Shown: positions 1 to 7,324 of the stretch, piece by piece
Position numbering within the stretch: position 1 is the first letter of the stretch
How the letters are laid out: each line of letters opens with the position of its first letter
Assembly (NCBI RefSeq): GCF_005484965.1
Contig: NZ_CP034036.1
Span: 3,410,001 to 3,474,000 of the forward strand
DNA: 64,000 nucleotides
DNA from: Brenneria nigrifluens DSM 30175 = ATCC 13028
Lineage (GTDB): Bacteria > Pseudomonadota > Gammaproteobacteria > Enterobacterales > Enterobacteriaceae
Direction: 5' to 3'
The notes under the pieces: generated by a model
What the model saw: only the letters and a program-made list of their open reading frames with translations
Told to the model about the DNA's origin: nothing
The model's database searches: none
Made by a program: the position numbers and the translations under genes

Positions 1-347
1 TTGCAATCCACCATCATTCCGGATTGTACGCAGGCACGCGCAGGGGCATGAACAGAGAAATACTCAGCAAAGACTTTATTAAAACTCCAGAAGTCTCGGG
101 GATCATCCAGCCACACCCCTACCCTGACGACATGTTCCAGGCCATAACCCGCTTCCTCAAGGATGGCGATCACGTTCTGCATGGCTTTATGGGTTTGAGC
201 AATAATGCCGCCATCAATGATCTCCCCCTTCTCCATCGCTACCTGACCGGATACATATAGCCAGCCATCCGCCTCTACCGCGCGCGCAAAAGGTAATGGC
301 TGACCGCCTGCACCACGCTCACCAGCACCGTAACGGGTAATACTCAT
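1..347 (-). CDS. RidA/YjgF family protein (partial, cut by window start)
   Basis: The minus frame from ATG at 345-347 stays open to base 1 and gives about 115 residues starting MSITRYGAGERGAGG, with the family-like segments ADGWLYVSGQVA, HKAMQNVIAILEEAGYGLEHVV and PARACVQSGMM. RidA proteins hydrolyse reactive enamine/imine intermediates of amino acid metabolism; members that sit beside amino acid transporters often have other substrates. The start lies 48 bases after the stop of the ABC ATPase gene on the same strand, so it is probably the last gene of that operon. An AGGAGTGATGAT-type ribosome binding site precedes the ATG. The C-terminus, including the second half of the substrate-binding loop, is outside the window. 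Confidence 0.88.
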   Translation of the reverse strand, partial: MSITRYGAGERGAGGQPLPFARAVEADGWLYVSGQVAMEKGEIIDGGIIAQTHKAMQNVIAILEEAGYGLEHVVRVGVWLDDPRDFWSFNKVFAEYFSVHAPARACVQSGMMVDC

Positions 348-394
348 ATCATCACTCCTGTGTTTGTGATTTATCGTCGGTTAAATATTGTCCG

Positions 395-1186
395 TTAAAA
401 ATGAGAATGTTTAATAAACTCAGCCAAACGTGGCGACACGGGCTGATGAAATAATTGCTTAGGGGGGCCTTCCTCTTCGATGCGCCCCTGATTCATGAAA
501 ACAATCCGGTCGGAGACTTCGTAGGCAAAACGCATTTCATGCGTGACCAGCAACATGGTCATCCCGTCTTCCGCTAGGTTTTTGATCACCGCCAGCACCT
601 CTCCGACCAATTCGGGATCTAGCGCAGAGGTGACTTCGTCAAACAGCATCAGGCTGGGATTCATGGCAATAGCACGGGCAATAGCCACTCGCTGCTGCTG
701 ACCACCGGACAATTGACCAGGATAGTGATCGCGACGCGCCAGTAGACCGACACGTTCCAACCAGCGCTCTGCGTTAGCAACCGCTTCATCTTTCGACATT
801 TTTTTCACTTTCAGCAGCCCTAGCGTCACATTCTGTAGTGCCGTTAAATGCGGGAACAGATTGAACTGCTGGAATGCCATCCCCGTCATGGCACGATGCT
901 GTGCAATCACTTTTTCAGGATGGCGTACCCGCCGGTTTTGCTGCTGGTGGTAACCGATAGGCTGATCGTTGAGGAAAATTTCTCCCTGCTGAAATTCCTC
1001 CAATAAATTTACGCAGCGCAGCAGCGTCGTTTTTCCCGAACCACTGGAGCCGATTAAGGTCACTACGTCACCACGCGCCAGCGTGAGATCAATCCCCTTA
1101 AGGACTTCAACCTGATCATATTGCTTGTGCAGTTTATTGATTTTCAAAAGCGGCGCGGCAGCCAATACGCTCTGTGCCTGATTCAT
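395..1186 (-). CDS. Polar amino acid ABC transporter, ATP-binding protein (GlnQ-like)
   Basis: 263-residue cytoplasmic ATPase that powers the two membrane subunits encoded just upstream. Visible motifs in order: Walker A GSSGSGKTT near residue 46, Q-loop MAFQQFNLFPH, signature LSGGQQQRVAIARAI, Walker B LMLFDEVTSALDPE and the switch histidine in VTHEM. The usual FDEPTSALD is FDEV here; the catalytic glutamate is kept and the proline is lost, which is unusual but not disabling. It is some 20 residues longer than typical GlnQ because of an N-terminal extension. The ATG overlaps the permease stop by four bases (ATGA), indicating translational coupling. The substrate is not deducible beyond a polar amino acid or related compound. 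Confidence 0.93.
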   Translation of the reverse strand: MNQAQSVLAAAPLLKINKLHKQYDQVEVLKGIDLTLARGDVVTLIGSSGSGKTTLLRCVNLLEEFQQGEIFLNDQPIGYHQQQNRRVRHPEKVIAQHRAMTGMAFQQFNLFPHLTALQNVTLGLLKVKKMSKDEAVANAERWLERVGLLARRDHYPGQLSGGQQQRVAIARAIAMNPSLMLFDEVTSALDPELVGEVLAVIKNLAEDGMTMLLVTHEMRFAYEVSDRIVFMNQGRIEEEGPPKQLFHQPVSPRLAEFIKHSHF

Positions 1187-1845
1187 GGCAATCTCACTTT
1201 CTTTTCCAGATGATGGCCCAAAAGCTCAATCGAGAAGTTAATGATGAAGAACAACAGCCCAGCAAACGCATAAAATGGCAGCGTCATAAAAGTACGGGCG
1301 ATCACCTGTTGCGAACTGAGTAATAAATCAGCCACGCCAATGACGGACAGCAACGTCGAAGCCTTGACAATTTCCGCAGCAGAATTGACCCAGGTAGGCA
1401 GGATCTGGCGTAGCGCCTGCGGTAACTGGACGTAGCAGAGATCCTGAAAAAACGTCAGACCAATCGCCTTCGCCGCTTCACTCTGCCCCCTTGGTACCGC
1501 CTGCAGCGCACCGCGTACAATTTCCGCCACATGGGAACTGCAAAACATCGCCAGCGCCATGACTCCAGCCTCAAAGGGCCCGATATGCCAACCCAATGCC
1601 GGGGCGATATAAAAGCAGGACAACACCAGCACCAGCACCGGCGTGCCGCGTATCACATCAATATAAAACCGAACCGTCCAACGCACAGGTCCGCGGCCAT
1701 AACTCAGCAACAGTCCCACCACCGCTCCGAGCAATGTGCCTAACAAAATCGCCAGTACCGAACTGGATAACGTAATGGCGAAGCCCTGAGCCAACGTGGT
1801 TCTTGCCTGCCAAAGCTGATACCACCAGCTAAAAGGATCGTTCAT
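1183..1845 (-). CDS. Polar amino acid ABC transporter permease (HisM/GlnP type), second subunit
   Basis: 220-residue inner-membrane protein with about five hydrophobic segments (for example FAITLSSSVLAILLGTLLGAV). It carries the cytoplasmic EAA coupling motif EAAKAIGLTFFQDLCYVQLPQ near the middle, which docks on the ATPase. It is the second of two tandem permeases of the His/Glu/Gln/Arg/opine family, which normally form a heterodimer. It begins 9 bases after the end of the first permease and overlaps the ATPase gene by four bases, so it belongs to a single transcript. Confidence 0.92.
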   Translation of the reverse strand: MNDPFSWWYQLWQARTTLAQGFAITLSSSVLAILLGTLLGAVVGLLLSYGRGPVRWTVRFYIDVIRGTPVLVLVLSCFYIAPALGWHIGPFEAGVMALAMFCSSHVAEIVRGALQAVPRGQSEAAKAIGLTFFQDLCYVQLPQALRQILPTWVNSAAEIVKASTLLSVIGVADLLLSSQQVIARTFMTLPFYAFAGLLFFIINFSIELLGHHLEKKVRLP

Positions 1846-1854
1846 CTCTTCTCC

Positions 1855-2517
1855 TTAACGCACCAGTACCAACCGCTGCTCAAGCGTGCGCAACAGCGCC
1901 GCCAGCAGGTAGCAGGTCGCGATGTACAACAAGCTGGTAACCAGCCAGGTTTCGATAACCCGATAACTTTCCAGATTGATTTTTCGCGCATAAAAAGTCA
2001 GTTCCGGTACTGCGATAGCGGCAGCAAGCGAAGTATCTTTGAACAAGGAGATAAAATTATTGCTGAGCGAAGGCAGTACATTACGGAACATTACCGGAAT
2101 AATGATGTAACGTTTGATTTGCCACTCTTTCAGGCCGATTGCCTGTCCGGCTTCTCGCTGCCCTTTTGGGATCCCCAGCAAACCGGCGCGGAACACTTCG
2201 GTCAGGTAAGCCCCGGCATACAGCGATAGCGTGACGATAAACGAGCCGAGCTGATCTAAACGAATGCCCAGACCTGGCAAGGCAAAATAGATCATCAGAA
2301 TCAAAATCAGGATCGGCAGATTTCGTATGATGGTGACATACAGCATCGCAACCCAGCGCAAGCCCGCGTTTTTCGACAGCATGCAGAATGCGGCAGTTAA
2401 TCCCAACGTACAGCCAATGGCGATAGAGACCAGCGATAATTCGATCCCCAGCCATAATCCGGCGAGCAACAGATCGAAATTTTGCCACACAGAGGAAAAA
2501 TTAAGTTGATAGCCCAT
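1855..2517 (-). CDS. Polar amino acid ABC transporter permease (HisM/GlnP type), first subunit
   Basis: 220-residue inner-membrane permease, same family and length as its downstream partner. The coupling motif reads EAGQAIGLKEWQIKRYIIIP, with the invariant E, A and G in place. Hydrophobic segments alternate with short loops through the protein. It follows the binding protein gene with a 46-base gap that contains a perfect hairpin, as is common where the binding protein is made in excess of the membrane subunits. Confidence 0.92.
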   Translation of the reverse strand: MGYQLNFSSVWQNFDLLLAGLWLGIELSLVSIAIGCTLGLTAAFCMLSKNAGLRWVAMLYVTIIRNLPILILILMIYFALPGLGIRLDQLGSFIVTLSLYAGAYLTEVFRAGLLGIPKGQREAGQAIGLKEWQIKRYIIIPVMFRNVLPSLSNNFISLFKDTSLAAAIAVPELTFYARKINLESYRVIETWLVTSLLYIATCYLLAALLRTLEQRLVLVR

Positions 2518-2531
2518 GGTGTTACCTCAAC

Positions 2532-2555
2532 GCGCCAGACAGCGTTGCCTGGCGC
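2532..2555 (-). terminator. Intercistronic hairpin between binding protein and permease genes
   Basis: A 7-bp perfect stem GCGCCAG/CTGGCGC with a 10-base loop lies between the binding protein stop and the permease start. There is no U tract, so it is more likely an RNA-stabilising or attenuating stem than a full terminator. Such stems raise the level of the upstream message in other binding-protein operons; that role here is inferred. Confidence 0.5.
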
Positions 2556-2563
2556 CGTCATGC

Positions 2564-3421
2564 TTATTTATATTCAACTGGAAAACCAATCTGTGGTGTA
2601 CTCAATGTGCTCCCGAACCATTTTTTATAGGCGGTCGCATAGTCGGCAAAATCGACACCAGCCATGGATTCATGCAGCGCCGTATTGACGAAGTTAAGCC
2701 AGTCCTGGTCGCCACGTTTCAGAGCACAAGAGTACGTCTGCGGACTCCATGCATAGTCTGGCGAACGATAGCGTCCCGGCGTCTGCACCATTAACCACTT
2801 CGCTGACGACTGGTCCGTCGCGACGGCATCCGCACGCCCGGAGTTGAGCGCCTGATACAGCAAATCAACGCTTTCATACTGTGAAACTTTGGCTTTCGGC
2901 AACGCCTGATGCACCAATTCTTCGGCATAGACATTCTGTAACACCGCCACATTAAGGTCGCTCCCCGCAGCATCCATATCGGCCAGTTGCTGATGTTTAC
3001 TGTTTGCCAGCAGCAGTAACGCCACCCCTTCACGATAATAAGGAATGGTAAAGGCCACCTGCTGAGCACGCTGCGCCGTCACTGTCATGGCCTGACAGGT
3101 TAAATCGACTTTATCGGTCAACAGATTCGGAATTCGGGCATCCGATGATTGCTGGACAAACTGCACTTTGCTGGCATCGTTAAACAATCCTTTGGCAATA
3201 ATGTGTGCAATATCAATATCAAATCCTTGCAATTTGCCGTCAGCGCCTTGAAAACCCCAGGGGGCATTTGTGCTGCCCGTTCCCACAATCAGATAACCGC
3301 GTTTCAACACATCATCCAGTTTTGCAGCCTGTGCCTGTGTGGCAAAACCGGACGCTGTGGCAGCGAGCAAAAATCCAATGACCCAACCCGTTTTACCTTT
3401 ACCCTGCTTCACATTGAACAT
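2564..3421 (-). CDS. Polar amino acid ABC transporter, periplasmic substrate-binding protein
   Basis: 285 residues with a signal peptide (basic start, hydrophobic GFLLAATASG, cleavage likely after TQAQA), then a family 3 extracellular solute-binding fold. Recognisable segments are GYLIVGTGSTNAPWGF, GFDIDIAHIIAKGLF, VDLTCQAMTVTAQRAQQVAFTIPYY and ADAVATDQSSAKWLM, the usual ligand-binding lobes. It is the first gene of a minus-strand operon with two permeases, an ATPase and RidA. The region upstream (3422-3804) carries a candidate sigma-54 promoter and an NtrC-type site, suggesting nitrogen-limitation control. The start is ATG; the preceding AAAAGGGGTG is the ribosome binding site. Confidence 0.93.
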   Translation of the reverse strand: MFNVKQGKGKTGWVIGFLLAATASGFATQAQAAKLDDVLKRGYLIVGTGSTNAPWGFQGADGKLQGFDIDIAHIIAKGLFNDASKVQFVQQSSDARIPNLLTDKVDLTCQAMTVTAQRAQQVAFTIPYYREGVALLLLANSKHQQLADMDAAGSDLNVAVLQNVYAEELVHQALPKAKVSQYESVDLLYQALNSGRADAVATDQSSAKWLMVQTPGRYRSPDYAWSPQTYSCALKRGDQDWLNFVNTALHESMAGVDFADYATAYKKWFGSTLSTPQIGFPVEYK

Positions 3422-3473
3422 AATTCACCCCTTTTCCGCTATAACGAACAATTGTATGCAACAATGGAATTAA

Positions 3474-3489
3474 TGCAGAAAATAAGCCA
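3474..3489 (-). promoter_or_regulatory. Candidate sigma-54 promoter upstream of the amino acid transporter operon
   Basis: Read on the minus strand this is TGGCTTATTTTCTGCA: GG and GC dinucleotides with the required 10-base spacing, an intact TGGC box at -24 and TGCA at -12. The middle of the -24 box is poor. Support comes from the NtrC-like palindrome about 140 bp further upstream, the usual enhancer distance. Confidence 0.4.
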
Positions 3490-3628
3490 AAAATAATCGG
3501 CGCGGAAAAAATACGTATGACAAAAAGCAATCGTTTGTTAACCAAGAATTAATTTTACAACAAAGGATTAAGGCGAGAGGATCTCATCAGTGAGCGTACT
3601 GTCATTCCTGAGATCATTGATGGTTCAA

Positions 3629-3645
3629 TGCGCTAAAACGGTGCA
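3629..3645. promoter_or_regulatory. Candidate NtrC binding site
   Basis: TGCGCTAAAACGGTGCA closely matches the NtrC dyad, whose half-sites are TGCACY and RGTGCA separated by an A/T-rich centre. Its only clear deviation is G for A in the left half. It lies 208 bp upstream of the binding protein start and downstream of the end of purC, so the transporter is the only sensible target. Confidence 0.4.
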
Positions 3646-3804
3646 ATTTACGTATTTTGTAGTGCAAAACAAGGCTGTTACCGACAGTACGCGAAATGGC
3701 AAGATAGACAAAACGAGGAAGAGAGAAAATCGGGAGAGAGCCGGTGAAAAGTCAGCCTGCCCGACATCACGAACCTGGCAGGCTGAACGGAAACGATTGC
3801 GCAG

Positions 3805-4518
3805 CTAGTCCAATTTTACGCCGATACGGTGGGCGACTTCTTCATAGGCTTCAATCAGGCCGCCAAGGCTCTGGCGGAAGCGGTCTTTGTCCATTTTGTT
3901 CAGCGTGGCCTTATCCCACAGGCGGCTGCCGTCCGGGGAGAACTCATCGCCCAGCACCACTTCGCCTTTAAACAAGCCGAACTCCAGTTTGAAATCCACC
4001 AGAATCAGACCGGCGTCGCCGAACAGTTTGCTCAGCACCTCATTCGCCTGGTAGCTCAGTTCTTTCATGCGCGCCAGATTATCTTCGCTCACCCAGCCAA
4101 AGGTTTTGCAGTAAGACTCGTTCACCATGGGGTCGTGAAGGGCGTCGTTTTTCAGGAACAGGTCAAACAGCGGCGGGTTCAGCTCGATACCCTCTTCGAC
4201 GCCCAGACGTTTTACCAGCGACCCGGCGGCGCGGTTACGCACCACGCACTCCACCGGCACCATATCCAGCTTTTTCACCAGCACTTCGGTATCGGAAAGC
4301 AGGCTCACCATTTGCGTCGGGATCCCGGCTTGTTCCAGTTTGCTCATAATGAAATGGTTGAACTTGTTGTTCACCATCCCTTTGCGATCAAACTGCTCAA
4401 TGCGAGCGCCATCCCCGGCTGACGTATCATTGCGAAACTCCAGCACCAGCAGGTCGGGATCTTCGGTGGTGTAGACGGTTTTCGCCTTCCCACGATACAA
4501 CTCAGCTAGCTTTTGCAT
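3805..4518 (-). CDS. purC: Phosphoribosylaminoimidazole-succinocarboxamide synthase
   Basis: 237 residues, the same length as E. coli PurC. It condenses carboxyaminoimidazole ribotide with aspartate, using ATP, in step seven of IMP synthesis. It begins MQKLAELYRGKAKTVY (nucleotide-binding lysines) and contains FRNDTSAGDGARIEQFDRKG, VECVVRNRAAGSLVKRLG and GLILVDFKLEFG, all family hallmarks. It is the last gene of the conserved dapA-bamC-purC order. A stem-loop at 4591-4613 separates it from bamC, so it may also have its own promoter. I saw no convincing PurR box in the 100 bases upstream. Confidence 0.97.
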   Translation of the reverse strand: MQKLAELYRGKAKTVYTTEDPDLLVLEFRNDTSAGDGARIEQFDRKGMVNNKFNHFIMSKLEQAGIPTQMVSLLSDTEVLVKKLDMVPVECVVRNRAAGSLVKRLGVEEGIELNPPLFDLFLKNDALHDPMVNESYCKTFGWVSEDNLARMKELSYQANEVLSKLFGDAGLILVDFKLEFGLFKGEVVLGDEFSPDGSRLWDKATLNKMDKDRFRQSLGGLIEAYEEVAHRIGVKLD

Positions 4519-4590
4519 CTTTATTACTCCACACAGTGAGGGCCAGGCGCACCGGGCCCAAGAATTTAACGCCTAGATTGTTTAATGAAG

Positions 4591-4613
4591 AAGGGCCGGA
4601 TAATCCGACCCTT
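4591..4613 (-). terminator. Stem-loop between bamC and purC
   Basis: A ten-base inverted repeat with one internal mismatch (AAGGGtCGGA against TCCGgCCCTT) and a three-base loop starts 5 bases past the bamC stop. On the minus strand it is followed by CTTCTTCATT, a weak U-rich tail. Probably a partial terminator or processing site. Confidence 0.5.
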
Positions 4614-4618
4614 GCGAG

Positions 4619-5656
4619 TTACTTACTGAATGCCGCCTGGAATACCGCCACCAGCGCATCGTTTTGCGACTGACTCAGCGTATGTCCTTTGGAGTCGATA
4701 AATTGCAAACTGCTGCGGTTACCGAGATCGCCGACCTGCAATTTGTAATCGCCGTTGGGCAGTTCAGGATCTTTCGCCCCTAACGCCTCCCAGGCGCTGC
4801 TGCCCGGCGCACGGTAGGTGACGGAAACCGAACCCTGAGGACGGCTGCGATCGCTCACCTTCATCCCGATGCTGTCCAGGGCCGCCGGCAAACGCTCCCA
4901 TACCAGGGTATAAGGCCCGCGCACCACCAGCAGCGGCAGGCCGGTATCGTCCGCCCCGCTCTGCACGTCCAGCGAACCGCTGGTTCGCTGCGCCAGCGCG
5001 TTTTCACGCGCGGTGGCCTGGCTGTCCAACGACTCGCTGATGGTATTCAGCATCAAGCCCGCGTAGCGTTGGATTTGCGCCTGCTCGGCGACCGGATTGT
5101 TGTTCTGCTGCAATGCCAGCAGTTTAACCACCAGCGCTATCTGATACCCTTGCTGCTGAACGGTTATCTGATAACGGCCCTGATATTGCAGATCTTCATC
5201 CTGGCGCGTCCAGGCGATCCAGTCCGTGGTCAGCGTCTGCTGAGCGTCCTGGCGGCTGGCGATGGTGAAATTTTTATCCTGTAGAATACGCACCACCTGG
5301 GACCAAAGCTGGCTGTTTTGCGCGCTATTTTCCAATAACAGCGTTGCCGTATCCCCCGAGATCTGGGTGCGCGAACCACTCAACAAAGCCAACGGCTGCA
5401 CCGGCGGACGAATATCAAGTTCTTTGCCTACCGCGCCATTCAGCGTTACCGGCGGGATATCATATTCCCCGTTCTGCAACGGTAAAATCATACCGGCCGG
5501 CGTGTTCAGCGCTTTTTGCGCCGGCGTCTGCAGATAGGATTCATCGCCGCTAACCTGCCGCTTATAGCGCTGATCGCTGGAACAAGCCGCCAACAGCATC
5601 ACTAATGATACGCCGACAACTTTCGCCACCATCGACTTTTGCAGTGAATCAGTCAT
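4619..5656 (-). CDS. bamC: Outer membrane assembly lipoprotein BamC
   Basis: 345 residues (E. coli has 344). The N-terminal signal sequence ends in the lipobox LLAAC, giving a lipidated cysteine near residue 25, followed by SSDQRYKRQVSGDESYL, the conserved unstructured segment that binds BamD. Two helix-grip domains follow, and the protein ends SQSQNDALVAVFQAAFSK like the E. coli protein. BamC is an accessory part of the BamABCDE machine that inserts beta-barrels into the outer membrane. It begins 16 bases after the end of dapA, in the same operon. Confidence 0.97.
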   Translation of the reverse strand: MTDSLQKSMVAKVVGVSLVMLLAACSSDQRYKRQVSGDESYLQTPAQKALNTPAGMILPLQNGEYDIPPVTLNGAVGKELDIRPPVQPLALLSGSRTQISGDTATLLLENSAQNSQLWSQVVRILQDKNFTIASRQDAQQTLTTDWIAWTRQDEDLQYQGRYQITVQQQGYQIALVVKLLALQQNNNPVAEQAQIQRYAGLMLNTISESLDSQATARENALAQRTSGSLDVQSGADDTGLPLLVVRGPYTLVWERLPAALDSIGMKVSDRSRPQGSVSVTYRAPGSSAWEALGAKDPELPNGDYKLQVGDLGNRSSLQFIDSKGHTLSQSQNDALVAVFQAAFSK

Positions 5657-5672
5657 TCAATCTCCCTAACGG

Positions 5673-6551
5673 TTACAGCAAACCCGCATGCTTCAATGCG
5701 CGCGCCACCGCCGTGCGACCTGAATCAGTCAGCGGCGTCATGGGCAGGCGAAGCGTATCGGTCGCCACAAGTCCCAATTCCTTACAGGCCCACTTCACCG
5801 GAATCGGATTGGGTTCAATAAATAATTTCTGATGCAACGGCATCAGGCGCTGATTTAAACGGCGCGCTTCAACAAAGTTGCCCAGCGCCGCCAGTCGGCA
5901 AAGCTCCGCCATTTCACGCGCGGCGACGTTCGCCGTCACGGAAATCACCCCTTTTCCGCCGAGCTGCATAAAGTCCAGCCCGATATCGTCATTGCCGCTC
6001 AGCAGAATGAAGTCTTCACTAACCAGCTCTTGGATCTGACTTACCCGGCTTAAGTTCCCCGTCGCCTCTTTAATCGCGACAATATTTTTAATTTCAGACA
6101 GCCGCGCCACGGTTTCCGGCAGCAGGTCGCAACCGGTGCGGGAAGGAACGTTATACAGGATTTGCGGCAGGTCGGTATGTTCGGCGATGGCTTTGAAATG
6201 CTGATACAGCCCTTCCTGCGTCGGGCGATTGTAGTACGGCGTAACCGACAGACAGCCGGCGACCCCGGTGCCGTGAAAGCGCTTGGTCAGTGAAACGGCT
6301 TCCGCGGTGGCGTTGGCGCCGGTTCCGGCGATCACCGGGATGCGGCCGTCGCTCAGCTCCAGCGTGCTCATCACCACGTCGCCGTGTTCCTCATGGCTCA
6401 GCGTGGCGGACTCCCCGGTAGTTCCAACGGAGACAATCGCCGATGTGCCGCTGGCGACATGATAATCAATCAGTTTTTTCAGGCTGGCGCGGTCGACGGC
6501 GCCTTTGGCGTCCATCGGCGTAACCAGCGCAACAATACTTCCCGTAAACAT
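5673..6551 (-). CDS. dapA: 4-hydroxy-tetrahydrodipicolinate synthase
   Basis: 292 residues counted from MFTGSIVALVTPMD, which is the E. coli start; an upstream ATG at 6567-6569 would add six residues (MWRGRP) not seen in the family. It condenses pyruvate with aspartate semialdehyde, the first step committed to lysine and diaminopimelate. The Schiff-base lysine sits in VAIKEATGNL, the catalytic triad region in GTTGESATLS, and the tyrosine in LYNVPSRTG. It heads the dapA-bamC-purC operon. The long non-coding stretch up to gcvR (about 770 bases) holds repeats. Confidence 0.97.
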   Translation of the reverse strand: MFTGSIVALVTPMDAKGAVDRASLKKLIDYHVASGTSAIVSVGTTGESATLSHEEHGDVVMSTLELSDGRIPVIAGTGANATAEAVSLTKRFHGTGVAGCLSVTPYYNRPTQEGLYQHFKAIAEHTDLPQILYNVPSRTGCDLLPETVARLSEIKNIVAIKEATGNLSRVSQIQELVSEDFILLSGNDDIGLDFMQLGGKGVISVTANVAAREMAELCRLAALGNFVEARRLNQRLMPLHQKLFIEPNPIPVKWACKELGLVATDTLRLPMTPLTDSGRTAVARALKHAGLL

Positions 6552-6789
6552 TGGCCGTCCCCTCCACAAACAAGTGCCTCATGGTACTTTTGAGTTCTAT
6601 GCAAAAGCAAGCGCGCAACGGCATTGTAGGCGTCTGGCACAGGTTTTTTTATGATACCGCCAGCAGCATTAACAATGCTTCTGAGTTTTTTATGGCGGGC
6701 AGACGGCTTCCCAGAAAATAATTAAACATTATTCGATAAATCGTCTTAGATAGCAGGATGTGGTCTTTTAAAGGTTTTTCTTCGCGTAA

Positions 6790-7090
6790 AAAATCGCGCT
6801 GAGGTGGGCGTGACCGCCGGGTGAGCGGCAGGGACCGCCGCGAAAGCCAGTGCCGCGCCGGACAAAAACGCCAGGAGCGTTTTTGAACAGCACTTGTGCT
6901 GGCCCGCAGGGCGAGCCCCGGGGATGGGGCGAGTATTCCGCGTCAATGGCGGCCCGACCAGCGGTCACGAACGCCGAAGGCATCGCGTAGCGACGCGATT
7001 TAGCGAAAAGCCCGGGGTCACGGGGGGCTGGCGCTTGAGCCCCCCGTGTCGGGCGCGTGCTGCGACGGTCTCAGAAATCGACTGAGGTTA
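6790..7090. repeat. Large structured dispersed repeat, copy 1
   Basis: Shares long blocks with 34680-34990 (for example GCGAAAGCCAGTGCCGCGCC, the CAGCACTTGTGCTGGCCCG hairpin and TCGGGCGCGTGC). Predicted helices: a long-range stem CGTGACCGC (6809-6817) with GCGGTCACG (6961-6969); a GCCCC/GGGGC hairpin near 6910; ATCGCGT/ACGCGAT near 6982-7000; and an 11-bp stem at 7019-7029 with 7038-7048. The second copy keeps these pairings with different bases. It lies upstream of gcvR and dapA. Function is unknown; boundaries are approximate. Confidence 0.75.
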
Positions 7091-7154
7091 GTACGCACGA
7101 AACCCTCACTGCGTTAACAGAAATCCCTTTCCCAAATTTATGGGGATTCCTTAT

Positions 7155-7281
7155 CCCGGCGGGCCGCCGCAAGCGGCGTTAAAAATTGCTCCCGGCAATT
7201 TTTTATGGCGGGCTATCCCTGCCCGCCACCCTGCGGGCCGCCGCAAGCGGCGTTAAAAATTGCTCCCGGCAATTTTTTATG
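7155..7281. repeat. Multi-hairpin intergenic repeat, two units upstream of gcvR
   Basis: Each unit has a GCCGC-AA-GCGGC hairpin followed by an AATTGC/GCAATT hairpin with A and T runs on its flanks. A GGCGGGC/GCCCGCC hairpin (7207-7227) lies between the units. The same arrangement recurs at 21770-21806, 22493-22643, 58936-59143 and 61411-61522. The A/T-flanked hairpin resembles an intrinsic terminator in either direction. An ATG inside the repeat is in frame with gcvR and can mislead start calling. Confidence 0.8.
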
Positions 7282-7324
7282 GTTACCATGTGAATATCAG
7301 GAAAAAAGCACAGGAAGCATCATT

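Larger units (their letters stand above)
6552..7324. other. Long intergenic region dapA-gcvR filled by two repeat families
   Basis: No gene is supported in these 773 bases. The first 230 bases should hold the divergent promoters. About 6790-7090 is one copy of a large structured repeat, and 7155-7281 holds two units of the small multi-hairpin repeat, ending about 44 bases before the gcvR start. Short minus-strand open frames here are by-products of the repeats. Confidence 0.75.

Noticed and set aside
3590..3808. 72-residue plus-strand frame upstream of purC
   Set aside because: No similarity to anything recognised, unusual composition, and it would cover the candidate NtrC site.
6746..6983. 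Short minus-strand frames (about 70 residues) inside the large repeat
   Set aside because: The matching frame in the second copy (34805-34845 region) is interrupted by a stop, and variation follows base pairing rather than codons.
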